Below, one piece after another: positions 1 through 10,722 of a DNA stretch of 64,000 bases. Each line of letters starts with the position of its first letter. The stretch's first letter is position 1. The position numbers and the translations under genes were made by a program. Source of the DNA: Gnetum montanum (Eukaryota; Streptophyta; Gnetopsida; Gnetales; Gnetaceae); contig MNCI01014592.1 of assembly GCA_015680685.1 (NCBI GenBank), positions 246,398-310,397 of the forward strand. Direction: 5' to 3'. The notes below the pieces were generated by a model. That model had not been told where the DNA came from, made no database searches, and worked only from the letters and a program-made list of their open reading frames with translations.

Positions 1-39
1 TTCGTATGGTTGAGTGTAGGGGTACCTCGCCACTCATCA
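1..39 (+). mobile_element. 3' tail of an LTR of the recurring Athila/Tat-like family
   Basis: The window opens inside an LTR whose last bases, ending GTACCTCGCCACTCATCA, match the ends of the LTRs at 2130-2972, 3596-4388 and 8957-9802. The next bases are not a primer-binding site but chromovirus reverse transcriptase sequence. This is therefore the right border of a plus-oriented insertion (3' LTR or solo LTR) inside that chromovirus. The rest of the element lies off the window. Confidence 0.8.
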
Positions 40-40
40 A

Positions 41-2129
41 TTGGTAAGTGTTGCATTATATTTTTTGACAATATTTTGTTGTGTAACTCTAATGAAGAAG
101 AGAACTTGGATTACTTGAGGATGGTATATCTTAAATTGGAGGAGGCATAGTTGGTGATCAATATGAAAAAAAGTTAATTCTTTAAAAGGAAAATTACCTA
201 ATTGGGACATGTAGTTTCTAAAACCAAATTTTAATGGAAGTTATCAAGGTAATGGCTATTAGGTATTGGCCAACTCAGAAGAATGTTGGGGAGGTAAGAT
301 ATTCCTTAGTTTAGCATATTTTTATAGAAGGTTCATAAAAAATTTCAATGGTATTTCTTGGCCTATGTTTTCTTTGTTGAAGAAAAATAAAAATTATAGG
401 TGGTATAATGAAACCCAAAGGAGCTTTAACTTGTTGAAAGCAAAAATCACTTGTGAATCAGTGCTTGTAAATCCATATTTTTAGAAGCTTTTTGAGGTGG
501 AGATAGATGTAAGTCGACTTACCATTGGTAGGGTATTTTCATAAGAAGGTAGACATATTTCTTTCTTTTCAAAGAAGTTGAATGAGTCAAGGTAAAAATA
601 TAGTATATATAAGAAGGAGTTATTTGTTATTCTTCAAGTAATCAAGCATTAGAAGCATTACTTATTATCTAATGTGTTCACTTTCATGATGGACCACAAA
701 GCACTACAATTTCTAAACTCTTAAAAGTAGTTGAATGCAAAGCACATGAAGTGGGTTTCACAGTTACAAGAATTTAATTTCGTTTTGAAGCATGAAAGTG
801 GGAAAGCCAATGTGGAGGTTGATACATTACCCATGGTGCATCTAGTAAATTTTAGCATACCTCATGTGGAAGATATGGGTGATTTTGGTAATTTGTATGA
901 ACATGATTATGATTTTAGACAAGTTTGGAAAAGCCTCAAGGAGTCATTGCTAAGCAAGATAGACTAGTGGAGGGACTTTCATATACAAGATGAACTATTA
1001 TTTAAGAATGATAACGTATTTTCTCCTAATTATGATTTTCGGAAGAAGATTTTGTTTGAAAAGCACTATAGTAGATTTTTTTGGTCACATGCGTAGGAAT
1101 AAAAAATTGGAACTTGTGGGTAGATACTTTTCTTGGCCTAGGATGGTAATTGAAGTTTTAAATTTATGAAGTGTTTGAATCATTAGAAGTTCAAAAGAAG
1201 TAAAGTAGTGTATGGACATTATCTACCTTTGCTAATTCCCAAGGTTTCATGGAAAAGTGTGTTAATGGATTTTGTAAGTAGTATTCCAAAGACCAAAAGT
1301 GAGAATGATGCAGTTTTTATTATTGTAGACAGGTTCTCAAATATGGCACACTTCATTCTATTCAAAAAGATAAGTGATGCTTCTCATGTGGTAGATTTAT
1401 TTTTCCAGCATGTTGTGAAGTTGCATGGAATTCCTTTGAATATTATTAGTAATAAATATTTCAACTTCACAAGTCATTTTTGGAGGTTCCTTTGGAAAAT
1501 TTTGGGAAAAAATTTAATTTTTATAATGCATATCATTCACAATCTAATGGCCAAATAGAGGTGGTGAATAAATCATTACTGAATATTTTAAGGTGATTAT
1601 GTGATGGATAGCTACGCAAGTGGAAAAACTTCTTGTATCACGTTGAGTTTTCATATAATAATTCTTTTCATGTCATCATTGGTAAAAGTTCATTTGAGGT
1701 GAATTGTGGTTTTTGTCCAAAGATGATGAACACTTTGAAGAGCTTTGATGGTGAATCTCAACTTAGTGTTGATTTTGTATAAGAGATGATGGATCTCCAT
1801 GCATATGTGATATCGAATCTTGAGAAGAAGGCTAAAGAGAAGGTCCTAGAAAAATGAGAACAAACTAAAGCTATATTTTACTATTATAGACTTGGTTTAG
1901 GTGCACTTGGAGAAGAAGAAGTTAAGAGATGTTAACTCCTTCAAGATAAAAGGTAAGAAGATGGGACCTTTTCAAATTAAAACCAAGATTAATGATAATG
2001 TATTTGAGATTAACTAACCAAATGATGTTGGTTTTTCTTTTGTGTTTAATGTTTTAGATCTTATGTACTATAATGGACTGGTTGATGAGGAAACCATACA
2101 AGGTAGCATTGATGAGTTGAAGGGGGACT
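41..2129 (+). pseudogene. Ty3/gypsy chromovirus pol remnant: RT C-terminus, RNase H, integrase
   Basis: Several reading frames, broken by stops and frameshifts, give a continuous chromovirus pol order. First comes the RT palm end (FFDNIL, matching FDDIL) and the connection (YFYRRFIKNF, about 316-350). RNase H follows, with FEVEIDVS near 490, SIYKKEL near 605 and DHKALQFLN near 690. Next is the linker after RNase H (LKHESGKANVEVDTL, about 786-830), then the integrase core (MDFVSSIPKTKSENDAVFII, VDRFSNMAHFI, about 1264-1370). The integrase C-terminal module ends near 2060 (VFEIN, FNVLDLM). Stops inside the core and loss of DNG/E-type residues make it inactive. The chromodomain expected next is found only after the insertion, at 13426. 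Seen: motif order. Known: this order defines plant chromoviruses. The exact clade is not resolved. Confidence 0.85.
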
Positions 2130-2972
2130 TGATGAAGTGTCATTAAGTCGATGCGTCGATGGGGCAGCGTATACGCGACCGCGTCGACGAGGCCCCATTT
2201 ACCCAACCGCCTATCCCGACCTATAAATAAGAGGGCCTTCCACCTCATTTAGGCAGCTTCAAGTTAGTTGTAGCGAAGCTCTTGCATTTTGTTTTCGTAG
2301 GAGTTCAATTATTTTCCCAAGTGTATGTCTACAGTGTGATGATTGTAATTGTACAGAACCTTTATTCGAGTGTGACATACTTGGACGTGCACATGATCGG
2401 TAATAAAGATCGAGATTACTTCATCATTGTAGCATTCACTTAGATTTAATTGTTTAATTGTTATTGTTAATTATTACTATTATTTATTATTTTCTTAGTT
2501 AATATTTCTTTATCATCATTTACTATTCCTGTTGTTAAATGCAGAATGAGTATGACTTAATCACGAGCATTTAAGTGTGACTACTTGGTAACCCAACAGC
2601 GTACCTAGGATCTACGCTTGGTAATCCCAGTAGTAGTCATGCACGAGGTCCAAGATGTGTACAGATGATTAAGGAATAGATGCTCATCACACTTAGGCTA
2701 GCTTAGACTCATTTCCTATTCCTTATTAGTTTAATCAAGATTATTTCCCATTTTCTCTAGGAGTAGCATTAGTTAGGATCACATCATACGTCTCACTCTG
2801 GACTAAACCATACGTCACAAAGAAAATACTAGTCTAGGTGGGAAGACAGCGAACTGCGATCAACATGTAATGATCTAGATACCACAACTAGCCTATCCAC
2901 GGAGTTTGACCGGATCGTGCGTAAACACTCATATTCGTATGGTTAAGTGTAGGGGTACCTAGCCGCTCATCA
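2130..2972 (+). repeat. Left LTR of M1, 843 bp, plus orientation (opposite to its internal region)
   Basis: It starts TGATGAAG and ends CTCATCA. U3 contains CGTCGACG-type palindromes (2145-2200), then TATAAATA at 2222-2229 followed by AGAGGGCC. An AATAAAGATCGAGATTACTTCATCA stretch near 2402-2426 is probably the polyadenylation region. The first 300 bp closely match the reverse complement of the right LTR at 13112-13425, so the two are a pair. The sequence to its right, TTTACCCCCATGACT, is the minus-strand polypurine tract, not a primer site, which shows that the LTR is flipped relative to the body. Confidence 0.8.
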
Positions 2973-3590
2973 TTTACCCCCATGACTAAGTAAAAACTCA
3001 TCCTCGAGTCAAAGTGAGGAACAAGCTCAATTGAATACACAATGGATAGGTATGGGATTATTGACTAATTAGAAATTTATTCATGCCGTAGTGGAGAATT
3101 AAACAAAATTTGGACATAGACATAAAAGAAAAAACTTGTGGAACTCATGGGATTCCCAGTAGTGGTGGTGCCTCCATGGGTGCCTTTTCTTTGTCCTATG
3201 CATCAAGCTTCTGAGATTGATATCACTAAAGAAGCACCTGACGTTTCTCCTCTTCTATTTGAGGATCATGAGCCATCCATGCTAATGTTCCAATGTTTGA
3301 TGGAGTCGGCACTTTTCATGGACACAACAACTATGGGAACACTTGATTGGCCTTAACATGCCATGCCACAAATAGCCATCATTCCTCTTCATAGGATTCG
3401 GCCTTGACCTCTACTGCCCCCAGGTCGTTCAGGTGCACCTTGAGAAGGTCCTCCTTGTTGTCTTCTTTTAGGGGCCATCTATAATCACCTTGAAAAGGTC
3501 CTCCTTGTTGTTAGTAAGGCTATTGAGAAAAGTTCAATGATTTCATACCTTACTCATTGTCGTTAATAAATGTTGCATTCTTTACTTAGT
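2973..3590 (-). pseudogene. M1 3' end: polypurine tract and remnant of the 3' ORF
   Basis: This is the reverse-complement counterpart of E1 8160-8956. It holds the C-rich polypurine complement at 2975-2982 and the adjacent conserved stretch with CTCATCCTCGAG. A minus-strand ATG at 3478 opens a frame beginning MAPKRRQQGGPSQG, clearly related to the E1 3' ORF start MAPKRGQQEGPAQG, but it stops after about 29 codons. The bases before the ATG read GATTATAG where E1 has GATTGCAG, so the acceptor-like AG is kept. A short block with AAGGTCCTCCTTGTTG occurs twice (about 3446 and 3498), a local duplication. E1 is inserted at the right edge. Confidence 0.7.
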
Positions 3591-3595
3591 GTGAT

Positions 3596-4388
3596 TGATG
3601 GGACGTGATATCGCATGGGCCGCAATATCGCATACACAATATTGCAATCTGCCGTAATGTCTATAAATAAGAAGTGGCTCTCCCTTGTTTAACATCTTAG
3701 TTTAGATTGTAGTCAAACTCTGGTAGTTTGATCCCTCCAGAGTTAGATTATTTTCCAGTGTCTGCCCACAGTGTGGTGATTGTAATTGTACGACATTCTT
3801 TATTCGAGTGTGACGTACTTGGACATGCACATGACTGGAAATAAAGATCAAGATTACTTCATCATTGCAGCATTCACTTTGTTATTTATTTGTTTATTTT
3901 ATTATTATTTACTATTTTCTCTCTCACCCTTAAACTCCTAGAATGCGGAACGAGTACGACTTGATTATAAGCATTTAAGTGTGACTACTTGGTATCTTAG
4001 TGGCGTACCTAGGATCTGTGCTTGGTAATCCCAGTGGTAGTCATGCACGAGGTCCAAGATGTGTACAGATGATCAAGGAATTGGCTGCTCGTCGCACTTA
4101 GGCTAGATTAGACTCTCTTACCCTTTTCCTCCTAGCTTAGCTTAGTTAATATTATTTTCCACTACCTTCAAGAGTAGCATTAGAGTTAGAACAAATCATA
4201 CACCTCACTTTGGACTAAACCATACGTGACAAATATAAATACTAGTCCAGGTGGGAAGACAGCAAACTACGACCTAAGGTTAACGATCTAGGTGCCACAA
4301 CTAGTCTGTCTACGGAGTTTGACCAGATCATGCGTGAGAACGCTCGTATTCGTATGGTTGAGCATAGGGGTACCTCTGTCGCTCATCA
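3596..4388 (+). repeat. E1 5' LTR, 793 bp
   Basis: Ends are TGATGGGAC and CGCTCATCA. U3 holds a short set of GATATCGC-like units (3605-3655), then TATAAATA at 3662-3669. A TTCGAGTGTGACGTACTTGG block and AATAAAGATCAAGATTACTT follow (about 3801-3860). It is 53 bp shorter than the 3' LTR (846 bp), and nearly all of the difference lies in the palindrome array upstream of the TATA box. The rest aligns closely by eye. Confidence 0.9.
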
Positions 4389-4407
4389 TTGGCGGCATTT
4401 CTAGGTA
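4389..4407 (+). other. E1 primer-binding site remnant (tRNA-Asp type, degraded)
   Basis: Directly after the 5' LTR the sequence starts TTGGCGGCATTTCTAGGTA. Less decayed relatives in this window (13094-13111, 40236-40252, 44041-44053) read TTGGCG(C/T)(T/C)GTTG, complementary to the 3' end of plant tRNA-Asp. Here only the first six bases and scattered others fit. Confidence 0.6.
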
Positions 4408-4532
4408 ACGGTGCTAGTTATCTAGATTAGTTATATCATACAAGGTTGCTGTAAAGAACTTAACGATATATCTCTTAGAAAAAGGAAATAATTATAAAAA
4501 TTACGCCTAAATTCACACACATTTTCACAACA

Positions 4533-6482
4533 ATGTCTCTCCTACAAGATAATAATAATGCCACACTTAGTGAGGAAGTTCATTGGAGAACCAACGAACT
4601 ATATGACAATGAAGATTGGATTATACAACCTAAAGTGGAAGTTTCTTATAAAAATGAACAAAAACAACATCATCGCAACACATGAAGACATAACTTACCT
4701 AATGACGATGAACCCCCACTGGCCACTACAAGCTTAACGCAAATACAAGAGGCCGTTTGAATCTCATGTAGGCATCGTAAAGAGAGCTGACTACTCAGGC
4801 TTGATTTAAATAACTTTCCCAAATTTTTAGGAGGCTATGACTTAGATCTGCATCAACATTTACTAGCCTTCTACGATGCTTGCACATGGAACAATATTGG
4901 TAACGGTTGGAAAAAACTTAAGCTCTTTCCTATAACACTCGTTGACCAAGCTAAAGTATGGTATAGATCGTTAAAACTAAATTTGATATGACACTGGTCA
5001 ACAATGATAGAAGTCTTTAACGAAAAATATCAAACCTACGCAAGAGTGTCAACCTTGAGGAAACAAATCCAAGGATGGAAACAAGCACAACATGAACCCT
5101 TGGACATGGCCTTAGAAAGATATTATGCACTGTTAAACAACTGTCCAGGACATGGATTTTTCAAGGAAAGGCTAATGTATCATGTCATTGATGGGCTACG
5201 TAATAAAACAAGAGAGACCTTAGGAACATATGCCTGAGGTCAACTATACAACCTACGAACCCATCAAATCCAAGAGCTTATTAAGCATGTAGCAAAAGAA
5301 GAAGGAGAATTAGCTAGATGGGAGAGTGTTGAAAAACATCAATGAGACCCAAATACTAACTCAACAAAGGTCCATGATCATAACAAGGAGAATTCAACAA
5401 ATCTCAAGGTGGAAACATCATCTTTGCCAATACAACAATCATTAGAAGAAGTCGAGGCAAAGATCAATAAGATGTTGGACTAGATGTATCAAAAGTGTGG
5501 AGAATATATCAAAAACATTAGAGATAGAGTTTTGACAACCCAAGAAACATGACAGAACAGTAGACATTCGAAAAAAAAGAATAAAGGGAATAAGTGCTCA
5601 ACTACCAATCATGCGTATCAATGCAACATATGCCTGTACGATCACCCCAAGGGCCAATGCCCAATATTGTTACATATACATGAGCATTGGGGAAACACGT
5701 TACATCTAGATTTTATACAGAGATACTATGTTTGATCACAGTGGCAACCATCCCAGTCATGGGGGAGACCACCCTTAGACTAGAGGCACCCTTCATATTT
5801 TCTGAATCCAAATGCTTATCATGTCCAACATCTTGTTTCTCCATTCGGGCCACCATACTCTATCTCACCACAATACCATTCTCCACAATACTATCAAACC
5901 ATACCTCCAACACAACCACCACCTTATGCACCTTATATTCCTCCAAACTTTCAACATTCTCATCCTTTCCCTCCTTCCACAATGCTTCTGATTGTTCCTA
6001 AGGTATTTGTGCAACAGCAACAACCCACGAACAACACTTGTGCTACTACTTCCAACAACAATGAGAAACCTCCTCAACATCAAAAGCGCCGCTTCTTTAA
6101 ACACGGCCGTAAGAAGGGACAACATAATTCTGAGGCCACTGCATCTTCCAATCCAGCACAAGTCCCACACTATGGTGCACCCTCATCTTCGAACTTCATG
6201 CCTCATGTAACTTCATCAAGGCCACCAACTCACACTCCAGCAACCATACGGCCCAATGAACACAACCATGGGAGGCATCAACTCAATCCTTGCATACCAT
6301 CTAATGGTCACAAACATCATAGTGGGTCAACTCGTTATCCGAGAACTACATCATATAAAGTGCCCCACTATGCTTATTATAATAAAGTGTGTGAACCCCG
6401 AGGGGATAAGTATAGACTAGTTCCAATACTTCCAACATGCAAGGATCCTAATTTTCCATTTATTAATCCTTGCCATACTTAA
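4533..6482 (+). pseudogene. E1 gag (retrotrans_gag plus zinc knuckle), broken
   Basis: The reading frame opens at ATG 4533 (MSLLQDNNNATLSEEVHW) and ends at TAA 6480-6482, with several in-frame stops and frame changes. The retrotrans_gag core runs from about 4795 to 5240, with motifs LDLNNFPKF, LLAFYDACTWNNI, KLKLFPITLV, AKVWYRSL and FNEKYQTYARV. It was probably followed by a nucleocapsid-type CX2CX3HX4C knuckle (CNICLYDHPKGQC, about 5627-5665). The CX3H spacing, rather than CX4H, matches the variant I know from Athila/Tat gag. The C-terminal third is Pro/Gln/His-rich. The protease that follows gag in element B is missing here. Its product would have packaged RNA; it is now non-functional. Confidence 0.85.
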
Positions 6483-8191
6483 CTGATTAGTTATGGGGGA
6501 TATCCCCCATTTCAATAATAAGCAGGATTAATAAATATTTTTCATTTTCTTTAATTTTTCAACTTTTTATTTTCCAGTTTTTTATTTTTCAACTTTTTGT
6601 TTTATCTTTTTATCTTCTTGTGTGTTTGTATTTTCACGTTTTTGTAAGTAATCTCATCTACGAATAAAACACTCATGTGGATCATTGGTTGAGGTGTTTT
6701 TTATGTTATTAAGTCATGAGTGATCAATTATTTGGAACAATGAGCCCATTACACCCACTCATCCACTCTACAAATAAGAGGATCTGTTCATGGGTACAGT
6801 GATATTCTTGNGAAAATCAAATGTTGTTCTAGGGGATCCCACTGGAAAGACATGCACCAATGCCTAAAGGTTGGTGGTTTCTCTGGATTCAGTAATGTGA
6901 AAAAGAAAAAAAAAGAAGAAAGAAAATAAAAAGAAAAATAAAGTGCCATAAAACAAAAATCACTCCTCCTTTGTACTAAATGCCAAGGATCATACGCCTT
7001 GTTGTTATGGTCCTCTCATAGTTGTTCATCATGGGATGAAACATTGTGATGTCACTATTTAGAAGAATGGACTTGGTCCTGATCTTGGAACGATGGGTTA
7101 ATGACACCTTAATCATGCTTTACACGCAAGATTCATTGTGCCCTAGATCAGTTACCTCATGCCCCAATCTCTACGATCCCTTCTACACTTCGTCTCATCT
7201 CACTATTCATGTAATTGTAGCTCATGACCCATGTAACATAGAATTTTCATCTCATTCCAGTGATATTTACATGTGTGTGTTCTGTGGAGTTAGTGCGGAT
7301 TATATTTAACCCTTCTAATGCCCACGGATACTTTAAGTGTAGTTACACAAGGGCATAATAGGTTGAAACCTGCTTTGGGGAGGATCCACTTGTGTAATCT
7401 TTTGTAATCTTCGCTTATGACATAGCTCACACACATCATTTCTTACCCTTAGCATATTGCCAACAATTTTCTTTCCCTTATTACCATCACATAGCCTTTT
7501 TCTCTACCATCCGAGGTCCTTATTGATAAATTCCATACCATCATAATTTTCGTGCCTTCAGAACTAGTTGAATTACCATGGAACCATTTAACAATCATCC
7601 AGATGTCCTTAGTTTACATTTTTTAATTTCAAAAAAATATATATTAAAAATTTGGTACATTCTCTAAGTGCCCTAACTTTAATGAAAATATATATACGTG
7701 ACCCCCCTGTGCTAATCAACATCATTTGCAACTGTTCACATAGGGGAAGTTTTTCAAATTCCTCTCTACGACTCGCGATTGTGCGTCCCTTGCTTTCATA
7801 TCCATAATTCGCTCGCTGGTACTCCGATTTTCATTCCATTTGAACCTACTTGCCCCGGAGTGTTCAGCTTAGTCGTGGGGGAGGGGGCACGTGTCGAATA
7901 GTGCATAAATTTTTTAAAATTCATCATCTCCAGAAGGACATCTTTAAGGGTAATTAGTTCTAAAATTAAGAATAAAATGTGTCAAAAATAATTTCATCCC
8001 CTTAGCTATACCAGAAAATTAAATTTGAAAACCACCTAAGCAAAGAGAACTCAACATTATAATATTTCGGGGACATGTTCTTCGAATAATTAACATCACA
8101 TGAAAATAAAGTAAATCTATTAAGCAAAGCAGTAAGGTATAACCTAACTTTGGTAACAACCTTACTAACAATTGGTCTCGTGTGATTGCAG
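6483..8191 (+). other. Conserved 3' non-coding region of the family
   Basis: An AT/T-rich stretch (6530-6660, repeated TTTTCAACTTTTT-like units) is followed by sequence recurring, diverged, at 9808-10560 (minus), 30160-31510 (minus), 35360-36770 (minus) and 58960-60520 (plus). Landmarks are the A-rich run near 6900-6950, the GATCTTGGAACGATGGG block near 7081, and CTGCTTTGGGGAGGATCC near 7371-7388. There is no long ORF. It ends in TGTGATTGCAG (8181-8191) directly before an ATG, which looks like a 3' splice site. The position between the coding body and the polypurine tract suggests an intron or RNA-level function. That is inference. Confidence 0.65.
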
Positions 8192-8650
8192 ATGGCCCCA
8201 AAACGCGGACAACAGGAAGGTCCTGCTCAAGGTGTGATTGAACGATCTCGAAGAGGTGGAAAACAAGATCCTGCCAAACAACATGTAGAACAGGAGGAAC
8301 AATCATTCAGCATTCATCAAGAGGATCCTCCTACCGTATGGTCTAGGCAGGTAGAAGCAGGAGATACCCTCTCTAAAAGCGGTGCCTGGTACTTAGGGGA
8401 AACGTACCAATTTTGGCACAATAAAGAAGAAGGCACCATAGTTAACATTTGTGGTGTGACTATTGATTTCTCTATTCAAGCCTTTTCAAAAGTATTAAAC
8501 CTTCTGAATATAGGGCCAAAAGTTGCTCAGAACCAGCTGGACACTTTTAGAATTGAGCAACTTAATAAACTGTTGACAGAGAATAAAAGGGTGGCAGAAG
8601 AAAAAGAGAAGGCTGACTGGGCTACCTCTATGGCACAAGCACAAACTTAG
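8192..8650 (+). CDS. E1 3' ORF of unknown function (additional ORF)
   Basis: This is an open frame of about 152 codons starting at ATG 8192 immediately after an acceptor-like GATTGCAG. It is the least damaged ORF of E1. The first 40 residues are Lys/Arg/Gln/Glu-rich and probably disordered. A folded-looking stretch contains YQFWHNKEEGTIVNICG and VTIDFSIQAFSKVLNLL, which faintly recalls the core of the putative plant transposon protein domain seen in Athila-like elements. The end is helical and charged (LNKLLTENKRVAEEKEKAD). After the stop the frame continues with coiled-coil-like residues (ALKALQEEKIQ), so a longer original product is likely. M1 keeps a truncated homologue at 3478. Elements A, B and D carry a different short ORF in the same slot. 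Function is unknown and translation unproven. Confidence 0.5.
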   Translation: MAPKRGQQEGPAQGVIERSRRGGKQDPAKQHVEQEEQSFSIHQEDPPTVWSRQVEAGDTLSKSGAWYLGETYQFWHNKEEGTIVNICGVTIDFSIQAFSKVLNLLNIGPKVAQNQLDTFRIEQLNKLLTENKRVAEEKEKADWATSMAQAQT

Positions 8651-8942
8651 GTGCATGCCAAGGCACTCAAGGCCTTACAAGAGGAGAAAATCCAGGCCAT
8701 ACTTTGATGCCATCAAATTCTAAGACTTGGAGCGCAAGCAAAGGGAAAGACACCCATGGAGGAGCCATCGCCACCAGGAACTACATGAGTTCCCATTTTT
8801 TGTAGTTGTAGTATTTTTCTATGTTGTGTCTTCCCACACTGCGGCATTATTTCATTTCTTTTTCCAGTTAATAATCCCATACCTATCCACTGTGTAATCA
8901 ATGGAGCTTGTTCTCTTTGTAACTCGAGGATGAGTTTTCATT

Positions 8943-8956
8943 CAGTCGTGGGGGTA
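8943..8956 (+). other. E1 polypurine tract
   Basis: CAGTCGTGGGGGTA lies directly upstream of the 3' LTR start TGATGGGAC. The same G-run plus TA recurs next to every family LTR (complement at 29637, 34837 and 44725; plus strand 60857-60868). This is where plus-strand DNA synthesis is primed. Confidence 0.8.
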
Positions 8957-9802
8957 TGATGGGACACGATATAGCATGGGCCACGATATTGCGTCTGTCG
9001 CGATATCGCATCCCCCACAATATTGCATGTTCCCTATGATATTGCGTACGCGATATCGCAGTTCGCCGTAATGTCTATAAATAAGAAGTGGCTCTCCCTT
9101 GTTTAACATCCTAATTTAGATTGTAGTGAAACTCTGGCAGTTTGATCCCTCCAGAGTTAGATTATTTTCCAGTGTCTACCCACAGTGTGGTGATTGTAAT
9201 TGTACGGCATTCTTTATTCGAGTGTGACGTACTTGGACACATACATGATTGGCAATAAAGATCAAGATTACTTCATCATTGCAGCATTCACTTTGTTATT
9301 TATTTGTTTATTTAATTTTTATTTACTATTTTCTCTCTCACCCTTAAACTCCTAGAACACGAAACAAGTACGACTTGATTACAAGCATTTAAGTGTGACT
9401 ACTTGGTATCTTAGTGGCGTACCTAGGATCTACGCTTGGTAATCCCAGTGGTAGTCGTGCATGAGGTCCAAGATGTGTACGGATGATCAAGGAATCGGCT
9501 GCTCGTCGCACTTAGGCTAAATTAGACTCTCTTACTCTTTTCCACCTAGCTTAGCTTAGTTAATATTATTTTCCACTGCCTTCAGGAGTAGCATTAGAGT
9601 TAGAACACATCATACACCTCACTCTAGACTAAACCATATGTGAAAAATATAAATACTAGTCCAGGTGGGAAGACAGTGAACTGCGATCTAAGGTTAATGA
9701 TCTAGGTGCCACAACTAGTCCGTCTGCGGAGTTCGACCGGATCGCGCATGAGAACGCTCATATTCGTATGGTTGAGCATAGGGGTACCTCTGCTGCTCAT
9801 CA
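8957..9802 (+). repeat. E1 3' LTR, 846 bp, with expanded palindrome array
   Basis: It starts TGATGGGACACGATATAGC. Between 8962 and 9062 there are six or more GATATCGC or GATATTGC units, including a perfect GCGATATCGC at 9050-9059. The TATA box is TATAAATA at 9076-9083. The LTR ends CTGCTCATCA at 9802, followed by the GTGAT duplication. Confidence 0.9.
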
Positions 9803-9807
9803 GTGAT

Positions 9808-10722
9808 TTTAGAGTTAGAAATTTTTCAATGAAGTTGCCCTAAAAGTTTAATGTTGGACCTGGTTTTGAGGAACGTTTGATAAAATAATGACAAAGGAGA
9901 GAATAGATTTAGCAATGAAATACTCGGAGGGTATAAGATGATGTGGTGGTGTGCAACAAGTACAAATTACAAAAGTTACACAAGTGGATCCTCCCCAAAG
10001 TAGGTTCCAACCTATATGCCCTTGCGTAACCACACCTTAAGATGTCTGTAGGCATTAGAAGGGTTAAATGTAATCTATACCAATGCAGAAAAACACACAC
10101 ATGTTAATACCACTGATGATGAGGTAGGAATTCAATGCTATACAAGACACGAATCACAAATACATGAACATCGAGATGGAATGAATCGGAGAAAGGATTG
10201 TAGAGATTGGGACGTGAGGTACTAACTTAGGGCACAATGAATCCTACGTGTAAAGCATGACTAATGTGTCATTAACCCATTGTTCCAAGATCAGGACCAA
10301 GTCCATTCCTCTAATCAGTGACATTGCATTGTTTCATCCCATGATGAACAACTATGAGAGTACCAAAACAACAAGGCATACGATCACTTGGTGTTTTGTT
10401 CAAGGGAGGAGTGATTTTTGTTTTGTGGCACTTTGTTTTTCTTCTTTTCTTTTTTTTTTCTTTTTTTTTCCACTTCATGAATCCAAAGAAATCACCAACC
10501 TTCAAGCATGGGTGCATGTCTTTCCAGTGGGACCCCCTAGAACAGCATTGGATTTTTTAGTGCCCTTTTGATTACTCTTACTCCCATTTTTCGTTAGATC
10601 TACAAGGATCTTAGTACAACCACGTTGCATGATAAGTCCCACAGATGTCACCAAAGAGAATCTACAAGTCCCCTTGATGTCACATCCTAATCATTCCCTC
10701 TTGGTCCATCCTTCTTCATTCT
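9808..10722 (-). other. M1 3' non-coding region (part)
   Basis: This is the reverse-complement homologue of E1 6740-7480: the GATCCTCCCCAAAG block at 9989-10002, CCATTGTTCCAAGATCAGG near 10278, and a long pyrimidine run at 10434-10471. It joins 2973-3590 across the E1 insertion and runs into the gap. No coding sequence was recognised. Apparent ORFs here are chance frames. Confidence 0.7.

Larger units (their letters stand above)
3596..9802 (+). mobile_element. E1, complete gag-only LTR retrotransposon (TR-GAG-like, Athila/Tat affinity)
   Basis: This 6,207-bp element has LTRs at 3596-4388 and 8957-9802 and a 5-bp target duplication GTGAT at 3591-3595 and 9803-9807. A primer-site remnant follows the 5' LTR and a polypurine tract precedes the 3' LTR. 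Inside are a degraded gag (4533-6482), an AT-rich tract, about 1.7 kb of non-coding DNA shared with other family members, and a second ORF (8192-8650). No protease, RT, RNase H or integrase motif was found in any frame, so mobilisation would have needed enzymes from another element. It is inserted in the minus-strand element M1. Known: gag-only LTR elements of this kind are described in plants as TR-GAG. Assignment to that class is inference. Confidence 0.88.

Noticed and set aside
2973-3590. Plus-strand ORF 3138-3356 as a gene
   Set aside because: It is antisense to the M1 3' ORF remnant and the conserved family sequence, with no homology of its own.
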